Shown piece after piece: positions 1-9,899 of a stretch of 64,000 nucleotides of DNA. The stretch is from Myotis daubentonii (lineage: Eukaryota > Chordata > Mammalia > Chiroptera > Vespertilionidae). Under the pieces are notes generated by a model, which worked only from the letters and a program-made list of their open reading frames with translations, ran no database searches and had not been told where the DNA came from. The stretch's first letter is position 1. Each line of letters starts with the position of its first letter. Location of the stretch: positions 6,133,062 to 6,197,061 of the forward strand of contig NC_081840.1 of assembly GCF_963259705.1 (NCBI RefSeq), given 5' to 3'. The position numbers were made by a program, and so were the translations under genes.

Positions 1-305
1 CTGAGGGTCAGGGGAGGTGACGGGCGGGAGGCGGCTCTGAAGCCCCCAGGGGGAGGACGAGGTGGTGGAGGTGCCCGCTCGGCCGGGCCCTGTGCCAGCG
101 GAGGGCATCCAGGTTGGAAGCCAAGGATGTGTTGAGCCCCTGGCTGGCTTTGGGATTCCCTTTGCTTGGGGTGAGGGGGGATCCCTTGGGGGCCCTGGGA
201 GGTGAGGGCGTGTGAGAGGACAGCGATGATGGCATTTGCGGCAAAGGGTCCCCTGGAGGAGGTATTGCTTTTGCTCTGAGTACAAAAGGCTAAGGCCTCC
301 ATTCT
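1..305. other. GC-rich single-copy stretch
   Basis: I see no gene, RNA or identifiable repeat here. Open frames exist on both strands but overlap one another and are rich in Pro, Ser, Gly and Arg, as expected from stop-poor GC-rich DNA. Confidence 0.5.
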
Positions 306-375
306 AGGTCTTTTATTCATTCAACAAACATGCACTGAGCTCTGTTCTGTGCTGGGCCCAGAGAAGCTCAAGGGG
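306..375 (-). mobile_element. L2-like 3' end remnant (antisense)
   Basis: The order 'tattcattcaacaaacatg', 'actgagctctg', 'tgtgctgggccc' follows the reverse complement of the L2 3' terminus (tail of CATT units, 'life-cycle' text of increasing divergence). It is short and decayed, so the family is uncertain. Confidence 0.35.
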
Positions 376-2679
376 AGTAATTGGGGGTGTTGTGGCCCCA
401 AGAAGCCCCCTGGCTTCTGCACAGGCTGACTTGTGACAAACTAAAGTCTAGGTCAGGATGGGGCCTGGACAAGGCAGAGGAGGGGCTGCTCGGACCAGCG
501 AGGGATGGAGAGGAGCCCGGGTGGGCCACTGAGAGGTCTTGTAACCCAGCAGTAGGGGGAACCTTCTAGAAGGAGGACTCAGTCCAGCAAAGGCTTGGAG
601 GCAGTGGGGAGCCCCCAGCACTCGGGGTCTCCGGGTCCCAGTGGTGCTGCCAGGGCACCCGCGTGGCGGGGGGGAGTGTTGGGAAGGAGCAGGAGGGCCG
701 GCCGGGTCCCAGCACGCTGGCCCTGGCGGGAGGAGCTGGGGCCAATGACAGAGGGAAGCCATTGGAGGGCCTTGCTGGGGTGACAGGTTCCATTTGAGAT
801 GAGGCTCAGGTGAAGGGGAGCAGAGGCTGCGGGCCAAAGCCAGAGGAGGCCGCGGGGTCACAGGGAAGAGGACGGAGGCGCTAAACTGGTTCCAAACTTG
901 CCAGCCTCTACTCTGACCCCTCGAGGCTTCCAGGGGTCCCCTCCCTCCTCTCCCACCTCCCCTCCTCTCCTTCCTCCCCTCCCTCCTCATCTCTTCTCAG
1001 TTCTCCTCTCTCCCTGCTCTGAACCACCCTCCCGCCCCAATCCACCCCCCTCGCCCCTCCCTCCTGCACCCCCCGCCCCAGCAGCTGCAGCAGAAGGTCA
1101 TGGTTCTTGGGCTGCGGCCAAGGAGCAGGGGCTGCCTCAATCTCCCTCCCCTCCAGGCTTCTGGAGCTCTGCACGCCAGCCAGCCTGTGCACCCCTTCCT
1201 GGGCCTGGGCGCCACGCAGCTCTCCGCAGGGGTGAGAGGGCGCAGGGCAGGGTCCCCTAAGCTCAGTTACACTTGCCCGTCGAGGGGCCCTTGATGTCAC
1301 CCTTCCGTTGTCCCACCTGGCAGATGGGGCCGCAGACCTGCTCTGCCCCCACAGCGAGGCCAGGGTCAGGGAGGCCTTCTGGAGCCACAGGCGCCCCTGG
1401 AGAGCTTGGGCGCTGGGCTATGGGTGCACCAGGACCCCAGACCCAAGGCAGGAGGGCCTGAGCCCCCTTCAGAAGAAAGCAGGGGGCTCAGAGGGCGGGG
1501 ATGGAGGGAGTGTGACCGAGACAGGGATCCTTCCACCTCGGGCCCCAGCAGCGGGCCCCAGGCTCCACGTAAGCAGACAGGCGGCCCCTCTGCTCCCCTC
1601 TTGGCGGGGGACAGAGGTGAGCTCATCGCGGCTGTGGGCTTCTGCGAGGCCAGGAAAATCGTCTCTAATCCCCTTCCCACCAGCCTGAGCTGGGCCCGGG
1701 CCCACCGCCGGGCAGGCCAGGCCCACAGCTGGGGGCATCTGCCATGCTGACCACTTCACCAGGGGCCCTGCCAAGCCCGCTCCCTTCCCTTCCAGCGGGG
1801 CCGCCCCCCTCCCTGGCTCTCCTCTCCTGGAGGGAGGCTCCTGAGGTCAGTGCGCCGCCCGCCAAGCGGCAGGGTGGATTTTCCATGCGGGGAGCCAAAC
1901 CCAAGCTCCGGGCTCCACTTTCCTGCGAAAGTAAATCAGCAAATCTGGAACCCATCAGCTGTCAGCGAGGACGGAGGGGCAGGGGCCCCTCGGCTGAGGA
2001 GTCCAAGATGGACAACGTGGCCAAGGGATGGGCCTGGGAACGTGACCTAGTTCACGTCCTGCCTCAGCGTCCGCTCCCCGAAACCCAGGCTTGCTGAACT
2101 CGGGGGCCTGAGGGCTGCAGGGGCGCCGGAGCAGGGTGGCACAGGGGGCCTCTTCACGAGGGAGGTGGTGTGGGGGGGGGGGGCACGTGCATCCTGTGCT
2201 CAAAACTCAGTTCACCACCCAGTCAGTGGGTGGAGTTGCCCAGAACAGAGGTCTCCAGGGTGCCCGGGGGCTGCGCCAGGGGTCTCTCGGCCCATCACAC
2301 CCTCTTCCACCAGGCAGCCCCCTTGAAATCTAGTCGACATCTTGGGCTTCTGAATAAGAAATTGCTGGAATGCTGGGCCAGGTGCCCATACCGTGCGGCC
2401 ACCCTCCAGTCCTCCCGCTCCCGACTCTGCTATGTGAGCAGGAGCCCAGCAGCCTGGGTTGGGGTGGCGGGGGGAGACACGCTGCCTGGCTGAGTAGGAA
2501 ATGGCTGGTTTCAGGATGTCACTTAGCCTGCTGTCACCAGCTCAGAGACCTCCTTGCAGACCTGTAAGCTCCAGGCTCCAGCTGGGATTCTGGGGATGGT
2601 CAGGGGTCAGAGGGGAGTGGCCTCTCCATCAAGGGTGCCTCCTGAGAAGGACAGTTCAGGGCAGATGGCCCTACAAAGG
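376..2679. other. Single-copy DNA with an unassigned ancient repeat
   Basis: No gene recognised. Around 440-820 phrases such as 'gggaagccattggaggg' match a widespread ancient mammalian repeat that I cannot name; the same family recurs near 11570-11780, 14920-15190 and 51504-51930. A C/T-only run lies at about 926-1080, whose opposite strand is G-rich. Confidence 0.4.
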
Positions 2680-2860
2680 ACCCCCGTCCCCCATGCCTCA
2701 GTTTCCTCGTCTGTAAAGTGGGTATACTCAGAGGCCCTCCTTATGGAGTTGCACAGATGAGATGAGACGATGCCCCTAAAGCTCTTGGTGAGGCGGCCGG
2801 GCACAGAGCACGTGCTCAGTGAACGGCGGGGTGGTGGTTGCTGTTGTTCACATCATTATT
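2680..2860 (+). mobile_element. MIR SINE remnant
   Basis: Carries the MIR core on the plus strand: 'cctcagtttcctcgtctgt', a shortened 'aaagtggg', then 'gcacagagcacgtgctcagt', which is the decayed MIR 3' part. It is ancient and inactive. Confidence 0.75.
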
Positions 2861-3254
2861 CATAACCCCAGGTCCCCACGGACATCCTTCGGCTTCTGCA
2901 AGTCGGCGCCACTCCAGGGTGGTTCCTTGGACTCGGCTTCACGAGGAAATCGAGGACAAGAGGCCGGGGGAGGGGAGGTGCCCTGGCCCAGGGCGCTGGC
3001 GGTGGAGGCAGAGCCGGTGGTCTGGGTGCCAGCCTCGAGTCCAGGGAGTCCAGGCTGTTTCTCTTCCCAGGGCCACCTCAGCAAACCCTTCAAAAGAAAC
3101 AAGGTCACAGTCCCCTGTGAGCCAGGGCGGGAACCAAAGGCAGCTCCGCTCTGTCGACTTGGGAGCACGCCGGCCCCAGCGATGCCGGATCACGGGCGCC
3201 ACTTCTGCCTGCGCAAGCAGCTTTCAACGCTGCTCTGCAGCCGCCTCCTCGTGC
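2861..3254. other. Single-copy DNA, nothing recognised
   Basis: GC-rich, non-repetitive sequence without a recognisable coding domain, promoter motif or repeat. Confidence 0.4.
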
Positions 3255-3440
3255 GCTGGGTGTTTATGATTTTTTTTAAGGGCCTCATCAAAGAAAATGC
3301 AATAATGATGTTTCTAACTTAACAGCCGTGCTTTAAAGGGATGAATTATTCACGGCAGCGAGGAAACGGGGACTCTGCAAACTGGGCCAGCTGAAGCGGT
3401 CCCCTCCTCGGGACTATTTTTATCTTTTACAGTCTTTTAT
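3255..3440. promoter_or_regulatory. Candidate conserved non-coding block
   Basis: An AT-rich island inside GC-rich DNA, with a run of A/T-rich words ('gcaataatgatgtttctaac', 'gatgaattattcacgg') and no match to a repeat family. That profile resembles constrained enhancer DNA. This is inference from composition only. Confidence 0.25.
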
Positions 3441-4054
3441 CCCGGGAGCCTCCTGGTTCAGAAAGTACGGGGAGCCCTGCGCGCGGAGCCCAAGCTGGCA
3501 GGGTGTCAAGGCTGAAGCGCTCGGCGTCTGGGAGCTTCTGCCTCGAGTGCGGAGCGCAGGGAACTCGAGGAAGCGCGGGCCGCGGCCGCGGCAGTGCCCG
3601 CGCGATGGCCCAGGAGTCCTGGGCGCTTAACCGCGGAGGGCGCTGGAGGCCTGGTGCCCCATCGTGGGCTCCGAGCACAAGGGAGACATTTGCCCTTTCC
3701 TCTGTCCTCCTCGCTTGCTCCTGGCATTCCTGGAATGAAAGGGTGTGCCTTTCCGTGCAGGGCGCCTGGAGCAGCCGCCCTGAGAGAGGAGGCCGTTCTG
3801 TGGTTGCAAGGCTGCTCAGGGTCAAGTGAGGGCCAGCAGGGTCCCGAACTCCACGGGCCATGCCAGTCGGACGCTGCCAAACCCGTCCAGGCCCACGTGC
3901 TTTCCCAAGCACCCTGACCGTGCCGTCCAAGACAGCAGCCCAGACCCGGGGTGGGGTGGTGGGGGGGCTGTGGGGCACTTGGAATGTGGTTGGTCCCAGT
4001 GGGAGCGCGCTGGACGCTGGGCGGCACAGGCTCAGAGCCGCGGCGGGAGCCGGG
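3441..4054. other. CpG-rich single-copy DNA
   Basis: Locally CpG-rich around 3540-3620, including GCGGCCGCGG, but there is no adjoining exon or first-exon-like structure that would make this a promoter CpG island. Confidence 0.35.
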
Positions 4055-4200
4055 AAACGACCTCATTAGTATTTTTTTTTTTTATATCGATCACACGTGG
4101 AGGTGACAATGTTTTGGATACTTTGGGTTAAATAAAACATATTGTTAAAATTAATTTCACCCGCTCGTTTTACTTCTTTTAAATGCGTCCACTGGAAGGT
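4055..4200. promoter_or_regulatory. Candidate conserved AT-rich block
   Basis: Abrupt change from GC-rich to AT-rich sequence with a T-run, 'tttggataactt'-like words, 'aaattaatttcacccgc' and 'ttaaatgcgtcc'. No repeat family is recognised. Regulatory function is a guess from composition. Confidence 0.22.
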
Positions 4201-4894
4201 TTAAAAGGAACCCACGTGGTTCTCCTCTGCGGCTCGACTTCTGTTTCTATTGGGAGCCGCTGACCCAGAAGAGAACCAGGAGGCGACGAACAAAGGCTGG
4301 CTGTCACCGGTGGGAGTACAGGAGACGTGTTCCCCCTTTCGTGTTTTTGTTGTGTGTGTGTGTTTTTTTTCCTCCTGTATTTTCTTCATTTTGCTTCAAA
4401 ACTAGCCAGGCTTGCTTGATATCAGTAAAGGCACGGCTGCTATTGTTTCTCACGAAGCCCAGGGCTCCTTGGGAAGTGGAAGGGAGCTAAGCAGCTTCCC
4501 CGAGCCAGCGATAGGCCAGCGATAGTGTCACCCACTGTGTGGTGAGAACGGCGGAAGCGTGGGGGGTGGGGTGGGGCGGTGCTCTGAGGCCGGCAGAGAT
4601 TAGCGCTGGGGCTGGGGGTTGCCAGCTCAGGGCCCTGGCAGGCAGGAACCCCACGGAGGGGTCGCAGGGAGGTTTGTTGGTGTGACACCGGAAGTGGCAC
4701 CAGCGAAGACTTGGGCCTCGCAGGGGAGCCTTATGGAGGCGACACGGCAGGAAGCTGCTCCCCCTTCCCGCTGGGGGCCAGCGTGGCGGTCCCCCCTCCC
4801 CTCGCCGGCAGAGGGGAGGCTGCTCTGGAGGGAGGCCAAGGTCGGGAGGCCCAGCAGGGAAGAGAGGGGCCCCAGCTCCACCTCCCAGGCAAAA
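4201..4894. other. Single-copy DNA
   Basis: Holds a short GT/T-rich stretch near 4346-4370. Nothing else identified. Confidence 0.35.
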
Positions 4895-5100
4895 CGATGT
4901 GAAAAACACAGCGAACCCTTGCTGAGCACGTCCTGCAGGGCCAGGCGCGGTTCCACATACTTGACATGGCTCCCTCAGCCCCAGCTCCACCAGATAATAA
5001 TTGTTATTATTACCATTTCAAAGGGGGCGGGGGGCTGGAGTGCAGAGCCCCTAAGTGACTGGCCCTGGTCCCAGCTGGTAACCCAGGTCCCTGGCGGGTG
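4895..5100 (-). mobile_element. MIR SINE remnant (antisense)
   Basis: Reads as reversed MIR: 'cttgctgagcacgtcctgc', then 'agataataattgttattatt', 'accatttcaaag', and 'aagtgactggccc'. The interior carries a GC-rich substitution block. Confidence 0.65.
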
Positions 5101-5194
5101 AATTTACGCGTCCCAGCCACCGGGGGCGCCCTGCACAGCAGCCCGAGCCCAGGGCCAGGGCCGCGTGATCCGGCAGAAACAATGGGAACCACCC

Positions 5195-5430
5195 TTTAGA
5201 AAAGTAGAAAAGAAAGGTGAAATTAATCTTACTGATACATTTTCTTTCGCTCAGTGTATCCAAAATAGTATCATTCTGACATGTAATTAACAGGAGCGTG
5301 ATGAATGAGATATTTCACATTTTTTTGGTCTGTGGAATGCGGCGTCGCGTTGCACATTCTCTGCCTTTTACACGCTCAGTAGCCACATGTTGCTCGTGGC
5401 TACTGGCTTGGACCGTGCGGCTAGAGCCTG
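5195..5430 (+). mobile_element. Ancient hAT-Charlie-type transposon remnant
   Basis: Contains the ordered phrases 'ggtgaaattaatctta', 'tatccaaaatagtatcatt', 'acatgtaattaacaggag', 'gatatttcacattttttt', 'cagtagccacatgttgctcg' and 'tggctactggcttggac'. These are the body and right end of a widespread mammalian non-autonomous hAT. I do not assign the exact MER number. Confidence 0.6.
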
Positions 5431-5775
5431 GAAACGTAAGATGTAAGCACTAGCCTGGGGTGGCGACCGGTCCCTCTCATCGGCCAGCCCTGCGGGTTGG
5501 TGCCGGCTGCCTGGGGGCTGGCGTGGAGGAGGCTCTGAGGCAGGGTCCCCACGCAGTGCGGGAGGACGGGACTGATGAGCAACGCCTGTGTGAACAAGGA
5601 CGGGGACGGGGGCAGGGCCCGGGCCTCTCGCCTGCTGCTGGTGAGCCAAGCCTGCCTCAGCAGCCCTGAGGTGGGCACAGGAGCACACACTGAGGTCGCT
5701 GGTGAGCCGCCTTCTCTGCTTTGCTGTCTGCCTTGAGCCAGGCTCTGTGTACACAGCCTGGGTTGTGGGCCCAGG
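5431..5775. other. Single-copy DNA, nothing recognised
   Basis: No repeat, gene or regulatory motif identified. Confidence 0.35.
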
Positions 5776-5938
5776 CCCTTGCACCTCCACTTTCTGGCTG
5801 TGTGACTCCAGATAAGCCACTTCACTTCTCTGAGCCTCAGTTTCCACATCTGAAAAATGGGCATAAGGACTGCGATGAGGAGTCAAGGAGATGAAGTGTG
5901 TGAGAGGCTGGCACCCAGTAGGTGTGGCATAAGAGGTG
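5776..5938 (+). mobile_element. MIR SINE remnant
   Basis: Well preserved MIR: 'ctggctgtgtgactcc', 'taagccacttcacttctctg', 'cctcagtttccacatctg', 'aaaaatgggcataa', 'ggctggcacccagtaggtg'. This is the tRNA-related-to-core order on the plus strand. Confidence 0.85.
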
Positions 5939-6519
5939 GCTCCCTGCTCTTCCTTTTTTTCAATTCAGGGACCCGCCCACCCCCCCAACCTCCATTTCAC
6001 TCAGGATAGGCCAAAGCCTGTTCCCACCCGAAACCCTCTCAGGAGGCAGACAGCGCCTCGCTGTGCCTGCCCGGTGATTTCTCTGCCCCACCCAGGGCCG
6101 AGTGAGGTCTGCTGCTCTCTCCTGGACGTGCCCCTCTGAGGCCCCCTCCGTCAAGGCCAGGGACAGCCTCAGCCCGCAGCAGGCCAGCACAATGGCCTCA
6201 GCATCTCAGGCTCCGCTGGCAGGCACGCCGTGGCCGGCTCCAAGTGGGGCCTCCACACCTATCAGGCGACCGAGGGAGCTGAGACACTGCCAGGCCCATG
6301 TTTTTAATTACTCCCTCCAGGACGCCGCAAGCAGGACGTCTTCCCGGCCTCCCTGCAGGACGCTGGCTCTCCTCCAGCCAAGCGAGCAGCGGTCTCCCGT
6401 GGCCCCCACGACTTCACACCTTCCCCCAAACACCCCAGGTTCCCTTCTGGGGAGGAATGCACATCCAGAAACATCTGGCAGAAAATGAACGGTAAATGGC
6501 GAACGTGTTGGCGCGGCAG
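5939..6519. other. Single-copy DNA, nothing recognised
   Basis: C-rich, no gene or repeat identified. Confidence 0.35.
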
Positions 6520-6700
6520 CGACTGCAATTAGGAAACAACAGGCTTCTCTAAGTACGAAGGGGAAAGTGAATCTCTGGCCAGCAGAGTTTAATCAAAATG
6601 TTTTATGCAAGATGTATTCCTGACCCTGACAAATATTCCCCCTCTTGCTGGAAATTAAACAAATATATTGTCAGCACAGATTCCAATGAGCGCATAAACA
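6520..6700. promoter_or_regulatory. Candidate conserved non-coding block
   Basis: AT-rich unique sequence containing 'gagtttaatcaaaatg', 'gacaaatattccccctc' and 'aaattaaacaaatatattg', set in GC-rich DNA. It resembles an enhancer-like conserved element, but conservation is not tested. Confidence 0.28.
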
Positions 6701-7270
6701 GATGTGGCCGCTGGGGTCAGGAGGTGACGGCTTTCAGCAAACGGAGATGCGCAAGGAGCAGGCGGACCCTCTGGGCTTTGAGCAGCTCGGCGGTGTGGGG
6801 GCTGCGGGAAGCGAGCCTCGCGGCCTCCCCTGTGGCACCCCTGGCCCCCACCCCCGAGCTGTGCCCTCGCCCCTGTGTGGCCTTATCTTCTGAGTCACCT
6901 CCTGAATTCACTTCGGTTCTGACTCATGCCACCCTGTCCTGCGCGCATTTGCTTCGGCATCTGTCTCCCCTGGCAGGCCGTGTCCAATCCGTCTTCATGC
7001 CCCCTGGCACCGAGGACAATGCCTGGCACACGGAGGAGCTTGAACAGCTGCTGGTGGGAGGAAGGGGAGGGAGGCGGGAGGGCTGGCAGGTGGTGAGGTA
7101 CAGGGGTCCCCTGGTCTAGGCCTGTCCAGCATCAGAGTCTGGGGGGAGCAGAGTTTCAACTCAGCCAGGGTTCAGCTCTGGGAGGCTCAGTTTACCCATC
7201 AGGAAAGAGGTTCCATCACAGAACGATGCTACCCGCTGACTCCTGAAGGTGGAGGGACCAAGCCCAGAGA
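6701..7270. other. Single-copy DNA with L2-like remnant
   Basis: Near 6925-7065 the phrases 'atctgtctcccctggcag' and 'aatgcctggcacacgga' resemble the 3' part of L2 on the plus strand. The remainder is unremarkable. Confidence 0.35.
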
Positions 7271-7375
7271 GGTGGCGAGGGCGCCCAGAGAGGTGGCAGG
7301 GGTGCCTGGTGAGGTGGCGAGGGCGCCCAGAGAGGTGGCAGGGGTGCCTGGTGAGGTGGCGAGGGCGCCCAGAGA
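7271..7375 (+). repeat. 21/42-bp minisatellite, 2.5 copies
   Basis: Two full copies (7271-7312 and 7313-7354) plus half a copy (7355-7375) of a 42-bp unit. Each unit is two related 21-mers, ggtggcgagggcgcccagag-a and ggtggcaggggtgcctggtg-a. Copies are identical, so the expansion is recent. Confidence 0.9.
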
Positions 7376-7495
7376 GGAAGCCCGTGGGGCAGCCAGGGCT
7401 TCTCCAGGACGCTGAATCTAACGCCCGTAGTTTCTCTGTTACCTTCCCCCCGGGTGTTTCTGGGAGAGTGTAGGCTCATGGGTCATCCCACTGGC
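7376..7495. other. Single-copy spacer
   Basis: Short unique stretch between the minisatellite and the MER5-like remnant. Confidence 0.3.
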
Positions 7496-7665
7496 TGTGG
7501 AAGAATCACCTGGGAAACTTGAACATTTTCCAGTCCCCAGCTTCGCCCCATCCCCCCGCCCCCGCCCCCACCCTCGGAATTCTGGCTCCGAAGAGGCAGG
7601 AAGGACCCTGTGTCTGGGAGAAACTGCCCAGGCCATTCTCATGCCTGGGAACACTGGGAGCAACG
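7496..7665 (+). mobile_element. MER5-like hAT-Charlie remnant
   Basis: 'ggaagaatcacctgggaaac' near the left and 'caggccattctcatgcctgg' near the right correspond to the inverted ends of MER5. A C-rich block 'ccccatccccccgccccc' occupies the centre where MER5 has CCCCACCC. Confidence 0.55.
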
Positions 7666-8435
7666 GGTGCGGACCATCCATCTTATAAATGACTGTAAAT
7701 ATTTGTGCCTTAGTCACAAGCACTTCCTTGCATCAAGGCGGGCAGAGCCGGTGGAGGGAGGAAGAAGCAAGATAAAATCAGCCTGGCTGGAGGGGGCGGG
7801 GGCGGGGGGGGGCACTCTCCACTCTCCAGCCCTGCCCCTCCCTCCTCCCTCCTCCTGGGGGCCCCAGGGACTTCCACTGCACAAGGAGGCCGGGGCTGGG
7901 GAGGCACGCTCTCTGCCCCAGCAGCTGCCCACCACGGCCCGTCACAGAGAAGCCTGGGCCTTCCTCTCTCTTGCTGTTGGTCTCATTATCTAAACAGCAC
8001 TGGCTGCAGGGGTGAAGGGCAGCAGCCACCCAGGCGGGCATTGCAGAGTGATGGATTCTGGGGTCAGACAGGCTGGCGTCCTCCTTATGTTATTGATGCA
8101 GAGAAAGAGCTCAAGGTCAGAATGGCCCCCATCAACACCCTGGCCTTGAGTCTATGAAGCTCTCCTTATGAGCCTAGGAGAGGATTTAGGGCAGTAATTA
8201 GAGACTTCCAGCAGACAGTCCGAGCTGGGTCTCGAGGGGTGTGAGGGGACGATGGGGACGGGGGGCTGGTGGGAGGTGCTGCGGTTGCGCTCACAACCCC
8301 CAAGCCCACCTCCTCACCCCACCCCTGCCTGCCTCTCCCTCACTCCTGGCCCCTCTCCAGCAGCCTACATGGGTAGTGACCACCATCACATTTGAACAGC
8401 ACAGCACCAGATTTGGCGCGCGCGGGGGTGTTGGG
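7666..8435. other. Single-copy DNA with weak MIR trace
   Basis: 'gatggattctggggtcagac' at about 8049-8068 resembles a MIR head. A GC-rich/pyrimidine block lies at about 7795-7870. No gene seen. Confidence 0.35.
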
Positions 8436-8500
8436 GGGGTGCCTTTCCATTTTACAGATGAGAAAATCAGGCCCAGGGAGGCCAAGGACACAGGATGTCA
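8436..8500 (-). mobile_element. MIR core fragment (antisense)
   Basis: 'tttccattttacagatgag' followed by 'aaaatcaggcccagggaggc' is the reversed MIR core. Confidence 0.65.
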
Positions 8501-8556
8501 CCTTTACCAGGAGCAAAATGTCATTCCCATTTCTCAGATGAAAAAACTGAGGCTAG

Positions 8557-8982
8557 CCCTGCCGGCGTGGCTCAGTGGTTAAGTGTCAACCTATGAACTA
8601 GAACAGTGATGGCGAACCTATGACACGTGTATCAGAGGTGACACGCGAACTCAGTTTGTGGTTGATTTTTCTTTGTTAAATGGCATTTAAATATAAAAAA
8701 AATATCGAAAATCTAAGTCTTTGTTTTACTATGGTTGCAAATACCAAAAAATTTCTATATGTGACACGGCACCAGAGTTAAGTTAGGGTTTTACAAAATG
8801 CTGACACGCCGAGCTCAAAAGGTTCGCCATCACTGAACTAGGAGGTCAAGGTTCAATTCCTGGTCAGGGCACATGCTCGGGTTTCGGGCTTGATCCCCAG
8901 TAGGGGGCGTGCAGGAGGCAGTCAATGAATTATACTCTCTCATCACTGATGTTTCTATCTCTTTCTCCCTCTCCCTTCCTCT
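8557..8982 (+). mobile_element. Ves SINE interrupted by a hAT
   Basis: tRNA-derived bat SINE. The head 'ccctgccggcgtggctcagt' carries the Pol III A box; after the hAT (8604-8835) the SINE resumes with 'aactaggaggtcaagg', the B box 'ggttcaattcc', 'gtagggggcgtgcaggaggc' and the 'tctctcatcactgatgtttc' tail region. It has no coding capacity. Confidence 0.92.
8604..8835 (+). mobile_element. Non-autonomous hAT, 'CAGTGATGGCGAACC' family
   Basis: 232 bp, with inverted ends 'cagtgatggcgaacct' and 'ggttcgccatcactg'. Flanked by AACTAGAA (8596-8603) and AACTAGGA (8836-8843), a 7/8 target duplication. It has no transposase and is related to the copies at 41534 and 58421. It lies inside a Ves SINE between its A and B boxes. 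Confidence 0.92.
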
Positions 8983-9050
8983 CTGAGGCTCAGAGAGATG
9001 CAGTGACTCACCCAAGGACGATGGCAGGAGCCCTGCCCCAGCACCCACCC

Positions 9051-9199
9051 AGGGCCCCACATCACCCGGCCACCCCAGCAGCCCCAGCAGCCCCAGCCCC
9101 CCGGGACCATTAATGTTTGTCTTGTGTTTGGGGGCCGGTGTGTGGGGGCAGGTTTGAAGAATCATGCTTTAGAGCGAAAGGATTGACGTGGCCAGACTC
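9051..9199. other. Single-copy DNA
   Basis: Contains a short CCCCAGCAG tandem near 9073-9095. Nothing else identified. Confidence 0.35.
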
Positions 9200-9287
9200 A
9201 GGCTGTCACCGTAGGTGGGAGACCACAGCCGAAGGGGGTGAGCCTGGCCCACGCGGGCAGTGGGGAGGGTGGGGTTGACCCTCTGCG
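9200..9287 (+). repeat. 88-bp direct duplication, copy 1
   Basis: Begins 'aggctgtcaccgtaggtggg' and ends 'gaccctctgcg'. The same 88 bp recur 612 bp downstream with a single mismatch (C at 9280, A at 9892). It matches no repeat family I know. Confidence 0.95.
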
Positions 9288-9811
9288 GCCTGGGCCGGAC
9301 ACAGATGGCCACCTGGTTGTTCAGAAGGGGTGACAGGGCACCCTGCCTGCAGTGTCCATCCCCAGTCACCCACTCCCGTTCCAGGAGGCGCCCTGGCCTG
9401 GGACGGATTCCCCAGGCCTTCCCCGAGGAGCATCGATTCGCCATGGGCACAGATGGACCGCGGGGTGCCCGGAGGCAGGAAGCGTACCCACGCTCCTCGC
9501 CAAAAGACCAAATGGGCCCTGGCCGGGTGGACACGGGGATTAGTGCCCTCCTGTCCCCCACGCCGCAATGCCGGGTCTCATCTCATAGGAACGTTCCCGT
9601 GGCGGTGCCAGGCGGTGCCAGGTGGCTGGCGCTCACAGACGGGGCCCCTTGGCCCACGGAGCCCCAAGTGCCATGGCCGGATCTTCCCATGGCCGGTTGG
9701 CCTGCTCTGACCACCCGGCCAGTTGTGTCTACACCTGGGCCTCATCCACAGTGGGTGGGGCCGGGGGGGCTCACCCCGGGGCTGAGTGAGCTGCTGGCCT
9801 GGGCCAGGGCT
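9288..9811. other. Single-copy spacer between duplicated segments
   Basis: GC-rich; holds a small GGCGGTGCCA doublet near 9601-9622. No gene recognised. Confidence 0.4.
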
Positions 9812-9899
9812 AGGCTGTCACCGTAGGTGGGAGACCACAGCCGAAGGGGGTGAGCCTGGCCCACGCGGGCAGTGGGGAGGGTGGGGTTGACACTCTGCG
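9812..9899 (+). repeat. 88-bp direct duplication, copy 2
   Basis: 87/88 identical to 9200-9287 in the same orientation. The sequence on both sides diverges at once, apart from a shared 'gccag' a few bases upstream. Confidence 0.95.

Larger units (their letters stand above)
8515..9050 (-). mobile_element. MIR remnant split by a Ves SINE
   Basis: 'cattcccatttctcagatg' and 'aaaaaactgaggctag' precede the Ves SINE; 'ctgaggctcagagagatgc' and 'agtgactcacccaagg' follow it. Joined, the parts are a reversed MIR core, so the SINE landed in a MIR and duplicated 'ctgaggct(c)ag'. Confidence 0.75.

Noticed and set aside
3540..3620. CpG island promoter
   Set aside because: CpG density is local and short, and no exon, TATA or initiator context supports transcription start.
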